Source of the DNA: Vallitalea maricola
Lineage (GTDB): Bacteria; Bacillota; Clostridia; Lachnospirales; Vallitaleaceae
Reading direction: 5' to 3'
NCBI RefSeq assembly: GCF_036985595.1
Contig: NZ_BTPU01000018.1
Location: 1-64,000 of the forward strand
Length of the DNA: 64,000 nucleotides
The notes under the pieces were generated by a model. That model made no database searches, was not told the origin of the DNA, and saw nothing but the letters and a program-made list of their open reading frames with translations. Both the position numbers and the translations under genes were made by a program. The first letter of the stretch is position 1; every line of letters starts with the position of its first letter. Below, piece by piece: positions 37,404-46,387 of this stretch.

Positions 37404-37988
37404 TTATTGTTTACTTGCATTATTCACCCCATTTTTCATGTATAATAAATTCTCATAAATTATTGTATAGTCGTTAGGAAACTCATGTCCTAGTTTTTCA
37501 ACCCACAACTTCTTTACATTAATATCTCTACCCTTTAATTCATGATATAGAATCTGACTCCTTGCAAAACAGTCCTCATCTTCCATCCCACAGACTATAT
37601 AAACATTTGTACTATATCTCTCAAGTTTGTCTGACAACTTCTTCAAATCTTCATCTATCATTGGAATCCATGGCGACTGAAGTAAAAGTGAAGTACATTT
37701 AATATCATATTTTAGTAATGTTTTAAGAATAGTGTTACATCCGGAAGAAAACCCACAAAGTATTTTTTCATCATATTTTTCCCAATCCATTTTTTTTATT
37801 TCAGAACTTAACTGCTCTGAACCTGTTCCATTATCTTCCCATCTAAAAATGCCACATGAGTCAATCTCTTCTGACTGAACATACTCAACCTGAAAACCAA
37901 GATTTTCAACAAATTCCCAATCTGATTTACTGTGAACTATACTTTGCTGATTGCTATGAAGAGCAAACGCTATCTTATTACTCTTCAT
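37404..37988 (-). CDS. Small alpha/beta hydrolase-like protein
   Basis: About 194 residues from ATG 37988 (MKSNKIAFALHSNQ); the frame extends to a TTG at 38015. The nucleophile elbow GFSSGC fits GXSXG, and the end has GHEFPND, with a likely catalytic His. A strand-Asp region (IVCGMEDEDCF) could supply the acid. The length is short for the fold, and no cap domain is present. No export signal is seen. I cannot name a substrate. GGAAGG lies close ahead of the ATG. Confidence 0.65.
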   Translation of the reverse strand: MKSNKIAFALHSNQQSIVHSKSDWEFVENLGFQVEYVQSEEIDSCGIFRWEDNGTGSEQLSSEIKKMDWEKYDEKILCGFSSGCNTILKTLLKYDIKCTSLLLQSPWIPMIDEDLKKLSDKLERYSTNVYIVCGMEDEDCFARSQILYHELKGRDINVKKLWVEKLGHEFPNDYTIIYENLLYMKNGVNNASKQ

Positions 37989-38007
37989 TTCCTTCCAAGT
38001 ATTGCCG

Positions 38008-38149
38008 CTAAGCAATACAAAAAGTTGTAATATTGCCCACTGATTCTATAATTTGATTGTCTTTCACTTTATAAATATTCATACGCAACCGCCACACTCT
38101 TCTTACTCATTAACTGTAGAGCGTAATCTAATATCTTATTTTCATTCAT
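38008..38149 (-). pseudogene. Fragmentary small gene, perhaps NTF2/SnoaL-like
   Basis: ATG 38149 follows TAGGAG and begins MNENKILDYALQLMSKKS, but stops after 26 codons. The next frame continues NIYKVKDNQIIESVGNITTF to a stop at 38008. The second piece resembles the late strand of SnoaL-like proteins (IYRVKDGKIVE). If so, the middle of the gene is deleted. Weak evidence. Confidence 0.25.
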
Positions 38150-38493
38150 ATCATATTCTCCTATTAATCTAAATAATTGAAAAACCACATAAAATCCTTG
38201 TAAGCTAATCTCATTGGATTCTATGCGGCGAATATTGTTATATATTTTTACAGTCAAAGATAGAATGGTAAGCCATCCCTACTAAATTCAATATGGAAAG
38301 ATTATGCTTAAGCACTCCTTCCATAACATATTAAATAAAATAATACTATTGTATTTGTAATAAGTCAAGAACAAAATATGAATATATTCTTCACCTCTGA
38401 CTCATTAATTTCCTAATATAAATTTGAGTAAAAAAGCCAAAAGAATTAATTAAGAAATGTGCTATCTCCTTCTGGGGAACTTGCAGTAGCGAG

Positions 38494-38880
38494 CTATTTC
38501 CAAATCAGTGATTCATATAATCTAACATGATTTTTTATTGTTCCGTCCCAGTGGAATTCTTGTTTTATTTTATGGCTGTTATCTATTAGTTTCTCAAAAT
38601 TATCATTACTTTGTAAAGCTTTTAAAATTTATCCTTAACCTCTTTTTCATTCTTTGCATTTACCAGTATAGCTTTATCCCCCACTATCTCAGTAAAAGAG
38701 GCTCTATTACTGCATATTGCCGGTATACCACAACTAATAGCCTCAACCGTAGTCATTGGGGATCCTTCGTAATCTGAAAGGTTTACAACACACATTGATG
38801 CATTATAAAAATATGGCATGAATTTGTATTCAGCAATACCCACAAAGATCAAATCATTTTCTATTTCCAGTTCTGGGGGT
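38494..38880 (-). pseudogene. Glycosyltransferase family 4 C-terminal remnant
   Basis: The frame reads PPELEIENDLIFVGIAEYK, then ASMCVVNLSDYEGSPMTTVE and AISCGIPAICSNRASFTE, the donor-sugar-binding half of GT4 enzymes (EGSP...EA..GIP). After GDKAILVNAKNEKEVKDK a one-base loss near 38626 shifts the frame. The tail continues ALQSNDNFEKLIDNSH and HWDGTIKNHVRLYESL to a stop at 38494. The N-terminal acceptor domain is gone. Confidence 0.7.
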
Positions 38881-39029
38881 TATACCTGCTGTATATAGAA
38901 AAAGTATTCCATAAGAAAAATAGACAACAAAAGCCCTATAAACTGAGTTAATATCCGAGCCCTTGTTATCTATTCCATTCAAAACCGACTACTGGTTAAT
39001 ATGTTGCTTATTTGAAATGTCAAATCTAC

Positions 39030-39536
39030 CTATTCTATCTTTATTAACTTAACCTCTTGAGATTGATCCTTGTCTAATCGAGTCATTTCACTTGATAGTT
39101 CTAGGACTTCAATAAATTTATCAATATACTGATCAGGTATTTGGTCAAGAATTTCAAACATTTTTTTAAATGCTTTTTGATAGGCGTATTCTGAATATGA
39201 TTGATATATCTCTTTTCCAAAATCAGAAACTTTTATAATGACGTCTTTACGATTATCACTTGTATGGAATTTTTCCATCAATCCCTTTTTTTCCATTTTT
39301 TTTATGTTCTTAGAAAAAGCACTGGGAGAGAGGCCGAGCCTACAAGCAATTTCTGACATGTTTTGATGTCTTTCCTCATTTTCTAAAATGTATTCCATTA
39401 CCTGAAGTTGTGATGCCGAAAATTTTATGGAAGTATTGTAACTATGTTCAATTTTATATGATTGTGCATAAGAATTACCAAATTTAATAATCTTCTCAAC
39501 GAAGCTGCGGTACTTTCCCATCCATTCAAGTTTCAT
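39030..39536 (-). CDS. MarR-family transcriptional regulator
   Basis: 168 residues. The winged helix-turn-helix is seen in MSEIACRLGLSPSAFSKNIKKM followed by the wing KFHTSDNRKDVIIKVSDFG. Long helices at both ends would form the dimer interface. GGAGG precedes the ATG. It follows the hydrolase/membrane-protein gene by 86 bp on the same strand and probably regulates it. Confidence 0.9.
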   Translation of the reverse strand: MKLEWMGKYRSFVEKIIKFGNSYAQSYKIEHSYNTSIKFSASQLQVMEYILENEERHQNMSEIACRLGLSPSAFSKNIKKMEKKGLMEKFHTSDNRKDVIIKVSDFGKEIYQSYSEYAYQKAFKKMFEILDQIPDQYIDKFIEVLELSSEMTRLDKDQSQEVKLIKIE

Positions 39537-39622
39537 CTATCAATTCCTCCAAAAGCTTGATTATGTAAGTATATCATAATGATATTTTAAATTCAATAGA
39601 ACTTAAAGATGGGATTTAATCG

Positions 39623-41557
39623 TTAAAACAATGAAAGCGTTGCCGTATTAGCAATACCAATCATTACAATAATCATACAATTTACAAGAGCGCCTAGCCA
39701 TACTTTCCCCGTTGCTTTATATAGACTACGTCCAATATAGGCAGCTGCAAAAAGCAAAACAATAAGTGGAAGTACAACAATTGGATAAAGTCGATCTGCT
39801 TGCCAATGTGAAACCCCTGTAGTAAAAATGGTTATGTATTGAATAGCATTAATTATGATAATACCTAAAGCATTTCCTAAGCCGCATATAAGTAAATTCA
39901 GCCATTCTTTTTGGTTTCCGGCCCTACTTATTATATTGTTCGAAAGAGAAAGAGCAAAGAAAAATATTAAAAACAGCGGCCAGTATTGTAACGCAATAAT
40001 AAGCTTATCCGATGAGAATGAACATACGGCCAATAGCCATATACGAAAATCAGTATTGAAAAAATATTCTGTGGCAAAAACAAATCCATAAAAACCAATA
40101 AATACACAAATGGCTAAAGCTAATGTTTTTAAAAATTCGGATAAACCAATCTTTATTCCTAACATATCAGTCGTAATTTCTTTGCTTTTCTTTTCAGATT
40201 TATAGGTAATCCAAAAAAGAATAATGCCTACAATACCATTAAAAACACCCCATAGTAAAATAAAGTTTGTTGAAGGCTGAGAGAACCATTTAGTTGATTG
40301 GAATGATGCTGTATCTGAGAAAAAATATTTATCCAGCTTTGATATGGGCATAAATGATATCCACGATATTACCCAACTTATAATCCATCTCAACCAAAAA
40401 GCGGCTTTACTTCTTCTTGTATCGAGAGCTATTAATGGTTCAGGAGCAGTACCCTTTAATCCTTTGAATACTGGAATTTCCATAAGTAATACAGCTATAG
40501 GTACTATAGCAATAAATACAGCTATAAGTCCTATTAAATTAAAAAGTTCTTTTAGAAACCATATTTGATGATTACTCTTTATAGGGCTTTCCAATTGAAA
40601 AGCTTTTTGAAAAAAGTCTACTGTATATCCTGCACTTTTGAATGAAAAATGTTGTAGAATATGAATCTCCTTTGGATTATAGATCACTCTTAAGGTTTTA
40701 TTTGCTGCATCTCCATAGAACTTACCGATTTCAACGGTTTTTATTTTTTTATCGTCATCAAAAATAGAATTTATTGCAGAAAGAGACTCATAGGAGTTGC
40801 CCGAGAGGTCTCCATTCCCATTAGTTAGATCATAACAGCCTTCATCGTTTTTTGCATAGTTTATTCCCACATTAGCATGTATTGATTGAAAAATCTTCTC
40901 TGAAGACAAGCGAACATTTGAAGTTGGAAATCCAGAGTGTACTTTATTTACCCCATCTGCTTTAGCTTGTTCCTCTGAAGTAATCCGAGTTCCACCGTCT
41001 GAGTCTGGTTTTTGAGCTTTTTCAATTATGGAATAATATTGAGAACCATAGTGCATCAATGTCATCCAGACATCCATGCCTCCCATCGAATGGCCCATAA
41101 TACCAATTTTCCTATTATCTATGTAATTTAGATGACTATAAGCAAAATCAACTAGAGGAATCATTCCCGTTCCCTCTTTAACAACGGAATCCATAACTGA
41201 TTCTTTAGATGAGCTTGATCCTCCATGATAATATGCATCCATAGCAATTACCGCAATACCTCTACGTGAAAGCTCAATAGCACTTATATCCTGCATTTTA
41301 CTGTTATTCAAATATCCATGACACGTTATGACAACCGGTACTTTATTTTCTGAAGATGCTTCAACGGGTTTAAAAATATTTCCTGACAACCATTGTCCAT
41401 TTTCTGTTGGAATAGTAAATTTAATAATATCCACTTTCCCAAAAGAGGTTTGTAATACTGATGCCCCTAAGCCACTTATCAACACCAAGATAATGGTGAT
41501 ACATAAAATTTTCGCTGCAGTTTTTGCTGACATGCCTCTCGTTTTATTTAGTTTCAT
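39623..41557 (-). CDS. Alpha/beta hydrolase fused to a multi-pass membrane domain
   Basis: 644 residues. A TM anchor at about 15-35 is followed by an external alpha/beta hydrolase domain (42-330) with oxyanion-side CHGYLNNS, MDAYYHGGSSS and the nucleophile elbow GHSMGG (Ser157). The His near HILQHFSF may complete the triad. Residues 335-644 contain about nine hydrophobic segments with no transporter motif that I recognise. The fusion suggests an esterase or peptidase coupled to a membrane function. GAAGGAGG precedes the ATG. Confidence 0.8.
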   Translation of the reverse strand: MKLNKTRGMSAKTAAKILCITIILVLISGLGASVLQTSFGKVDIIKFTIPTENGQWLSGNIFKPVEASSENKVPVVITCHGYLNNSKMQDISAIELSRRGIAVIAMDAYYHGGSSSSKESVMDSVVKEGTGMIPLVDFAYSHLNYIDNRKIGIMGHSMGGMDVWMTLMHYGSQYYSIIEKAQKPDSDGGTRITSEEQAKADGVNKVHSGFPTSNVRLSSEKIFQSIHANVGINYAKNDEGCYDLTNGNGDLSGNSYESLSAINSIFDDDKKIKTVEIGKFYGDAANKTLRVIYNPKEIHILQHFSFKSAGYTVDFFQKAFQLESPIKSNHQIWFLKELFNLIGLIAVFIAIVPIAVLLMEIPVFKGLKGTAPEPLIALDTRRSKAAFWLRWIISWVISWISFMPISKLDKYFFSDTASFQSTKWFSQPSTNFILLWGVFNGIVGIILFWITYKSEKKSKEITTDMLGIKIGLSEFLKTLALAICVFIGFYGFVFATEYFFNTDFRIWLLAVCSFSSDKLIIALQYWPLFLIFFFALSLSNNIISRAGNQKEWLNLLICGLGNALGIIIINAIQYITIFTTGVSHWQADRLYPIVVLPLIVLLFAAAYIGRSLYKATGKVWLGALVNCMIIVMIGIANTATLSLF

Positions 41558-41680
41558 TTGATTTCCTCCTTCATTATTATAATTTCATTTGGAAATAATA
41601 TAATTTCATTATTACATGTTTTTTGTGCAAAGTCAATATACAATTACTTCAACAAGTATCTTTTTTCAAAAAAACTACCA

Positions 41681-41743
41681 AAAGCAAGGGAACGAAATTG
41701 TTGCTTCATTCTGATTGAAGCAACAACCCCGTTCCCTTGCTTT
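41681..41743. terminator. Long bidirectional terminator
   Basis: AAAGCAAGGGAACG and CGTTCCCTTGCTTT, with inner TTGTTGCTTCA and TGAAGCAACAA, form a stem of about 27 bp around a 6-base loop. On the minus strand a T-rich run follows (TTTTGGTAGTTTTTTT). It ends sugar locus 4. Confidence 0.85.
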
Positions 41744-41810
41744 ATACAAATAGCTATTATATTCACTCAATGAGTGTAAACAATATAGAAATTACCTTTT
41801 AGATATCACC

Positions 41811-43169
41811 TCATAGAGTAATTACAAAAGTATTAAACGAATATCCCTTCAAGTTGACTCTAATATTTTTCTTATTTATATTAATGCTCATATCACGAGA
41901 ATAATTTACATTATTAGCTGCAACAACGATAATTTCTTGGTTAGGATTTTCAAAAGCTACTGCTGCTCCTGACCAAGGACCTTTGACTTCTATACGTTTT
42001 GCTCCAGGTTTCACATAACCAGAAAAGTGTTTCATTACATAGAATTCAGGATTGTAAATAACTTCTTCTGTTTTAGGGTCAACCGTCACAAGTGAATTCT
42101 GCTTCCATCCCCAAGTACTGCTGCCACCTGGTTCTAGTACCATGTTCCAATAAGTATAGCTGCTTACACCATTACGAAAATAGTGCCGCATTAGGTTAAA
42201 GACATAACGGGCATATTCCCATGTGTTATTTCCATCGCCACATTCATTTTCGGTCTGAATCAACTTCATGTCAGGGTAAGATTCTCTTGTTCTTTGTATT
42301 GCTTCTCGCCCTGCCCACTGATATCCGACACCAGAAATGTATTTTTTAGCCATTTTGTCAAATAATACATGATCTACATATTCATCAAATATATCAAGAA
42401 TAATCGTTCCAGTAGGTAAAAACTTCATTTGCTCAGGTCCATTAAGGGTTCCCAACCAAATTTGGGTATCCACATTTTCTTTTTCAAAAAGTGGTCCTAG
42501 ATACTCACCGATAAATTGTCTAAATTGTTCCCCTGACCACAAACAGGAAGGGAATTTCTGATCAGCAAATGGTTCATTTTGTATGTGAATCTGATCAATT
42601 CGGATCCCTTCTTTTTCATAAGCCTCAATGAACTTCAAAAAATATAGTGCATAAGCCTTTAAATATTCTTCTTTCATAATAAGTCTTCCATAGTTATAAG
42701 CTTTAGGAAATTTCATCCAAGTTGGAGGACTCCATGGTGAAGCAAATAGTTTAAGATCTTTTTTATATTTTTTTGCACTATTAATATAGGGTATCAAATA
42801 GGAACGATCTCTCTCTATAGAAAAATGCTTCATTTCAAAATCATTTTCCTGTTCATTTAAACTATACCACTGAGCAGCATAGTCACTGGCGCCAATAGGC
42901 ATTCTACAGAAATTAAACTTTGCACCATGTTCTTGATCAAAAAAATTTTTTATTACTTCTTCTCTTTGTTTGTCATCAATTTTATTTAATGCTATCCAAC
43001 CGAGTTCATTAAAACAAGCACCAAAACCATCAATGGTCTGATCCCTTTTATCAGTAAGTGTAAGACAATGAGATGATGTATCTGCATCAGTATTCATCGC
43101 TATTAAATCCTTTGTATCTCTATCAACCCATTGGTTGTTAATTGTTGTTTCTTTCCATTCGATTCTCAT
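41811..43169 (-). CDS. GH30 beta-glycosidase (glucosylceramidase/glucanase type)
   Basis: 452 residues, no signal peptide. The barrel shows IDGFGACFNELGW at the N-terminus, LFASPWSPPTWMKF at 141-154, the acid/base Glu199 in IHIQNEP and the nucleophile Glu307 in LIQTENECGDG. The small beta-sandwich made from both ends is present. Relatives act on beta-1,6-glucan, glucosyl or xylosyl links, and the subfamily cannot be settled by eye. It is the last gene of locus 4, 10 bp after the permease. With the GH3 gene upstream, a beta-linked glucan is a fair guess at the imported substrate. Confidence 0.92.
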   Translation of the reverse strand: MRIEWKETTINNQWVDRDTKDLIAMNTDADTSSHCLTLTDKRDQTIDGFGACFNELGWIALNKIDDKQREEVIKNFFDQEHGAKFNFCRMPIGASDYAAQWYSLNEQENDFEMKHFSIERDRSYLIPYINSAKKYKKDLKLFASPWSPPTWMKFPKAYNYGRLIMKEEYLKAYALYFLKFIEAYEKEGIRIDQIHIQNEPFADQKFPSCLWSGEQFRQFIGEYLGPLFEKENVDTQIWLGTLNGPEQMKFLPTGTIILDIFDEYVDHVLFDKMAKKYISGVGYQWAGREAIQRTRESYPDMKLIQTENECGDGNNTWEYARYVFNLMRHYFRNGVSSYTYWNMVLEPGGSSTWGWKQNSLVTVDPKTEEVIYNPEFYVMKHFSGYVKPGAKRIEVKGPWSGAAVAFENPNQEIIVVAANNVNYSRDMSININKKNIRVNLKGYSFNTFVITL

Positions 43170-43179
43170 TGTTAACCTC

Positions 43180-44004
43180 CTAACCTTTTACCGCTCCAGC
43201 AACAATTCCTTTAACAATATGTTTTTGGAAAAAGAGATAGAATACAACCAAAGGTGCTGAAGTCATAAGTAAACCAGCAAGTAAACTCGTCCAATCTGCT
43301 TCATATTTTCCGAAAAACTTATTGGCTGAAAGAATAAGTGTGTAATTTTTCGCATCTGTAATCATTAATAAAGGTAATAAAAAATCATTCCATATCCATA
43401 AAGCATCTAATATTGCAATTGTAGCTGTTATAGGCTTTAATAATGGAAATATAACATATAAGAACACTTTAAAAGGTCCACATCCATCAATAATAGCGGC
43501 TTCTTCCAAGTCGATTGGAATTGTGCCTACAAAACCAACATAAAGGAAAATGGCCATATTAACCCCAAGTCCAATATAGATAGCTACAGTCCCTAATAAA
43601 CTTCCTTTAACATTAAAAAACATTGCAGTTCTTGTTAGAGAAATCATAATAGAGTGAAAAGGTATCAGCATAGAAGCAATAAAAAGAATTTGAAATACTG
43701 ATGCTAACTTTGTTTTACTTCTTGATATTATATATCCTGCCATAGCAGAACTAATTATGATTCCACTTACAGCTAAACCTGTAATGAAAAAGGTGTTGAA
43801 TGTTGTTCTTATAAAATCAAGTTTTTTAACAGAAATTATATAATTTTGAAATTGTAAAGTTTTAGGTAATGCCAGAATGGATCTTGCCATCTCGCCATCC
43901 GTTTTTAATGAATTAATCACTGCAATATAGATTGGAAAAAGCACAATAACAGCAGCTACTAGAAGAAATAACCATTGAATAACATTAACTAATTTCTTAT
44001 TCAT
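43180..44004 (-). CDS. Carbohydrate ABC permease, MalG type (locus 4)
   Basis: 274 residues, six membrane segments, EAA loop EEAAIIDGCGPFKVFLYVIFPL, end AGAVKG. The start ATG overlaps the partner stop (TAATG), and AGGAGG lies 9 bases upstream inside the partner gene. This indicates equal production of both permeases. Confidence 0.93.
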   Translation of the reverse strand: MNKKLVNVIQWLFLLVAAVIVLFPIYIAVINSLKTDGEMARSILALPKTLQFQNYIISVKKLDFIRTTFNTFFITGLAVSGIIISSAMAGYIISRSKTKLASVFQILFIASMLIPFHSIMISLTRTAMFFNVKGSLLGTVAIYIGLGVNMAIFLYVGFVGTIPIDLEEAAIIDGCGPFKVFLYVIFPLLKPITATIAILDALWIWNDFLLPLLMITDAKNYTLILSANKFFGKYEADWTSLLAGLLMTSAPLVVFYLFFQKHIVKGIVAGAVKG

Positions 44005-44891
44005 TATGCTTTTACCTCCTTCTTTCGAGTTATTCTAAGCTGGATTAATGTTATACATAACACAAACAAGAACAAAATAATCGCTTTAGCGTTGGCGTAA
44101 CCATATCTAAAATAACTGGAAAATGCCTCTTCATAAATGTTTAGTGACATAACCTGAGTTGTTCTGCCAGGTCCGCCTCCAGTCAAACCGTAAATTTGAT
44201 CAAAAGCTTTAAAAGAACCATTAAGCGTTAAGAAAAGATTAATCGTAACAGCATGCATAATCATTGGTAATGTGACTTTAAAAAATATTTTAATACTGCT
44301 TGCACCATCAACTTTAGCCGCCTCTTTGTATGCTGTCGGCACACCTTGTATTGCAGCAATATAGATAACCATGGTATATCCAACAGTTGTCCATAAGGAC
44401 ATCATTACAATTGCCAAAAATGAAAAATTTGGATTACCAAGCCAAGGCTGATCTAAAAACCCTAAAAAATTATTTTGAGCTAATTCACTGAAAACTTTTC
44501 TAAAAATAAACTGCCATATATACGCTCCAATAATAAAACTAATCATATTTGGAACGAAGAAAACAGTTCTAAAAATATTTTTTGATTTGTTTCTTGAATC
44601 AATTAAGACTGCCAATAATAACCCGATGACATTCGTTAAAATAACCATAGCGAGTACGTATTTTAAAGTAAATTTAATTGAAATCAAAAAGTTCTTATCC
44701 TTCGTTATTGCATCTATAAAGTTTTTCAGCCCGACAAAATTATAATTAGGATTTAACCCGTTCCAATCAGTAAAACTGTAAGATAGTCCAGTTATAACTG
44801 GTATAATCATGAAAAGGCTGTAAAATATCAAAGCAGGTAATAAAAACAATAATAAGAGTCGTATTTCTTTACTATTTTTCTTTTTTTTCAT
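44004..44891 (-). CDS. Carbohydrate ABC permease, MalF/UgpA type (locus 4)
   Basis: 295 residues, six membrane segments, EAA loop EAAKVDGASSIKIFFKVTLPM, and the GGPGRTTQVMSLNIYEEAF segment common to the family. AAAGGAG precedes the ATG. It is separated from the binding-protein gene by 97 bp containing a hairpin. Confidence 0.93.
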   Translation of the reverse strand: MKKKKNSKEIRLLLLFLLPALIFYSLFMIIPVITGLSYSFTDWNGLNPNYNFVGLKNFIDAITKDKNFLISIKFTLKYVLAMVILTNVIGLLLAVLIDSRNKSKNIFRTVFFVPNMISFIIGAYIWQFIFRKVFSELAQNNFLGFLDQPWLGNPNFSFLAIVMMSLWTTVGYTMVIYIAAIQGVPTAYKEAAKVDGASSIKIFFKVTLPMIMHAVTINLFLTLNGSFKAFDQIYGLTGGGPGRTTQVMSLNIYEEAFSSYFRYGYANAKAIILFLFVLCITLIQLRITRKKEVKA

Positions 44892-44963
44892 AACATACTC
44901 CTTTCTTCTGTCATAAAATCCAGTATGATGTCTACACTTTAATATATATATTTCTTAAAGAAA

Positions 44964-44982
44964 AGTGGGCCAAGTGACCCAC
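44964..44982 (-). terminator. Intra-operon stem-loop (locus 4)
   Basis: AGTGGGTCA and TGGCCCACT form a short strong stem, 6 bp after the binding-protein stop. TTTTC follows on the minus strand. Confidence 0.7.
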
Positions 44983-44988
44983 TATTAG

Positions 44989-46272
44989 TTATTGATTGAT
45001 TTCATTGAATAATCGCCAAGCTTCATTTAATGCAGCAATCACATCATCAGCTGTAGCTGTATTTGAGTAATATCCTTGTAATGCTTTACCCGATTCATCC
45101 TTAACCGCTTGAGGAATACTTGGGTCAACATAAGATTTCCTTTGTTCCACATAAGAAACTGCTTCATTAATCCAAGGATACGCTTCAAACGTATGAATAT
45201 TTGAAATTGGATTAAACTGGCAAGAAGTAAAAAATTCTGTAGACGTTTCAGGATTCAAGAAATAGGCTACTAACGCTTTCGCCACTTCTTTATTTTTACT
45301 AAATTTACTTACTCCTAAAGATGTTGATACAGAAGCATTAATCATTGCAGCTTTAGGATCATCATTAACTGGTAAAGGTGCTACACCAATATTAAAATCA
45401 GGATTTGATTCCAATATAGTTGATGAATACCAAGGTCCTTGTACCCACATACCATATTCTCCGGATGCAAATTCAGCACATCCATCCACTCCGCCGACTT
45501 CAAGACCATTTTTATTAGCGTTAGTATGTATCAGGTCAATGACATTAAACATATCTTTTATTTCTTCAAAGGAACTTTCACCGACATACATTTTATCAAT
45601 AAAATCCGGATTACTTGTATTAACGTATGCACCAACGGTAAGCGGTAAAAGTAACTGTGGTATCCATGCTTCATTATAAGCTGTTAAAAACGGCGTTTTA
45701 CCTGCCGCTGCAATTGCCTCTGTATTAGCTTGAAGGTCACTCAATGTTAATGCTGGCTGAAGTTCTAATTCTTCAAAAAGATCTTTGTTATATAATATTC
45801 CCCATGTCAAACTTTCAAGTGGCAAAGCAACAACTTTATCCTCATATGTTACCGCTTGTTTAGCAGTATCATATAAATCAGCCGTCCATGGTTCATTACT
45901 TAAATCTTCAAGATAGCCTGCTTTATAATATTGAACTTTTTCATTAATTGCATTGAATGCGAATATATCTAAATCATCACCTGTTGACAATCTAGTTTTT
46001 AAAATCTCTTTCGCAGTATCAGCACTTGGCATTTCCAAGCTATAAGTTACTTTAATACCTGTTTCTTGTTCATACTCTTCAGCAAACTTGTCAATATAGT
46101 CTTCATATATTTCTCTAAATCTTGGTTGAGCAATAAAAAGTTTTAATTCTACTTCCTTAGCTTCAGTTCCTTTAGTAGGAGATTCTTTCTTAGTTGAATC
46201 ATTTTCTTTAGCAGAACCGCACCCCATTAGTACCATGGATAAAATTAACAAAACTGCAATAACTCTTTTCAT
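44989..46272 (-). CDS. Extracellular sugar-binding lipoprotein (locus 4)
   Basis: 427 residues. The lipobox is SMVLMGC (Cys near 18), followed by a Lys/Ser/Thr/Glu linker. The fold shows DDLDIFAFNAINEK, LTWGILYNKDLFEEL and GEYGMWVQGPWYSS. It sits directly downstream of the YesN gene, as in other YesMN-controlled importers. It would deliver a beta-gluco-oligosaccharide if the flanking GH3 and GH30 genes reflect the substrate; this is inference. Confidence 0.93.
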   Translation of the reverse strand: MKRVIAVLLILSMVLMGCGSAKENDSTKKESPTKGTEAKEVELKLFIAQPRFREIYEDYIDKFAEEYEQETGIKVTYSLEMPSADTAKEILKTRLSTGDDLDIFAFNAINEKVQYYKAGYLEDLSNEPWTADLYDTAKQAVTYEDKVVALPLESLTWGILYNKDLFEELELQPALTLSDLQANTEAIAAAGKTPFLTAYNEAWIPQLLLPLTVGAYVNTSNPDFIDKMYVGESSFEEIKDMFNVIDLIHTNANKNGLEVGGVDGCAEFASGEYGMWVQGPWYSSTILESNPDFNIGVAPLPVNDDPKAAMINASVSTSLGVSKFSKNKEVAKALVAYFLNPETSTEFFTSCQFNPISNIHTFEAYPWINEAVSYVEQRKSYVDPSIPQAVKDESGKALQGYYSNTATADDVIAALNEAWRLFNEINQ

Positions 46273-46387
46273 GTCTTTCCTCCTTATAATTGTTAGCGTT
46301 AAGGTTTTTTGTTAACCTGTAATGCAAGTATAGAACTTTTTTGAAAGAAAATCATTAGATAATATTAATGAAACTCACTGTAAAATA

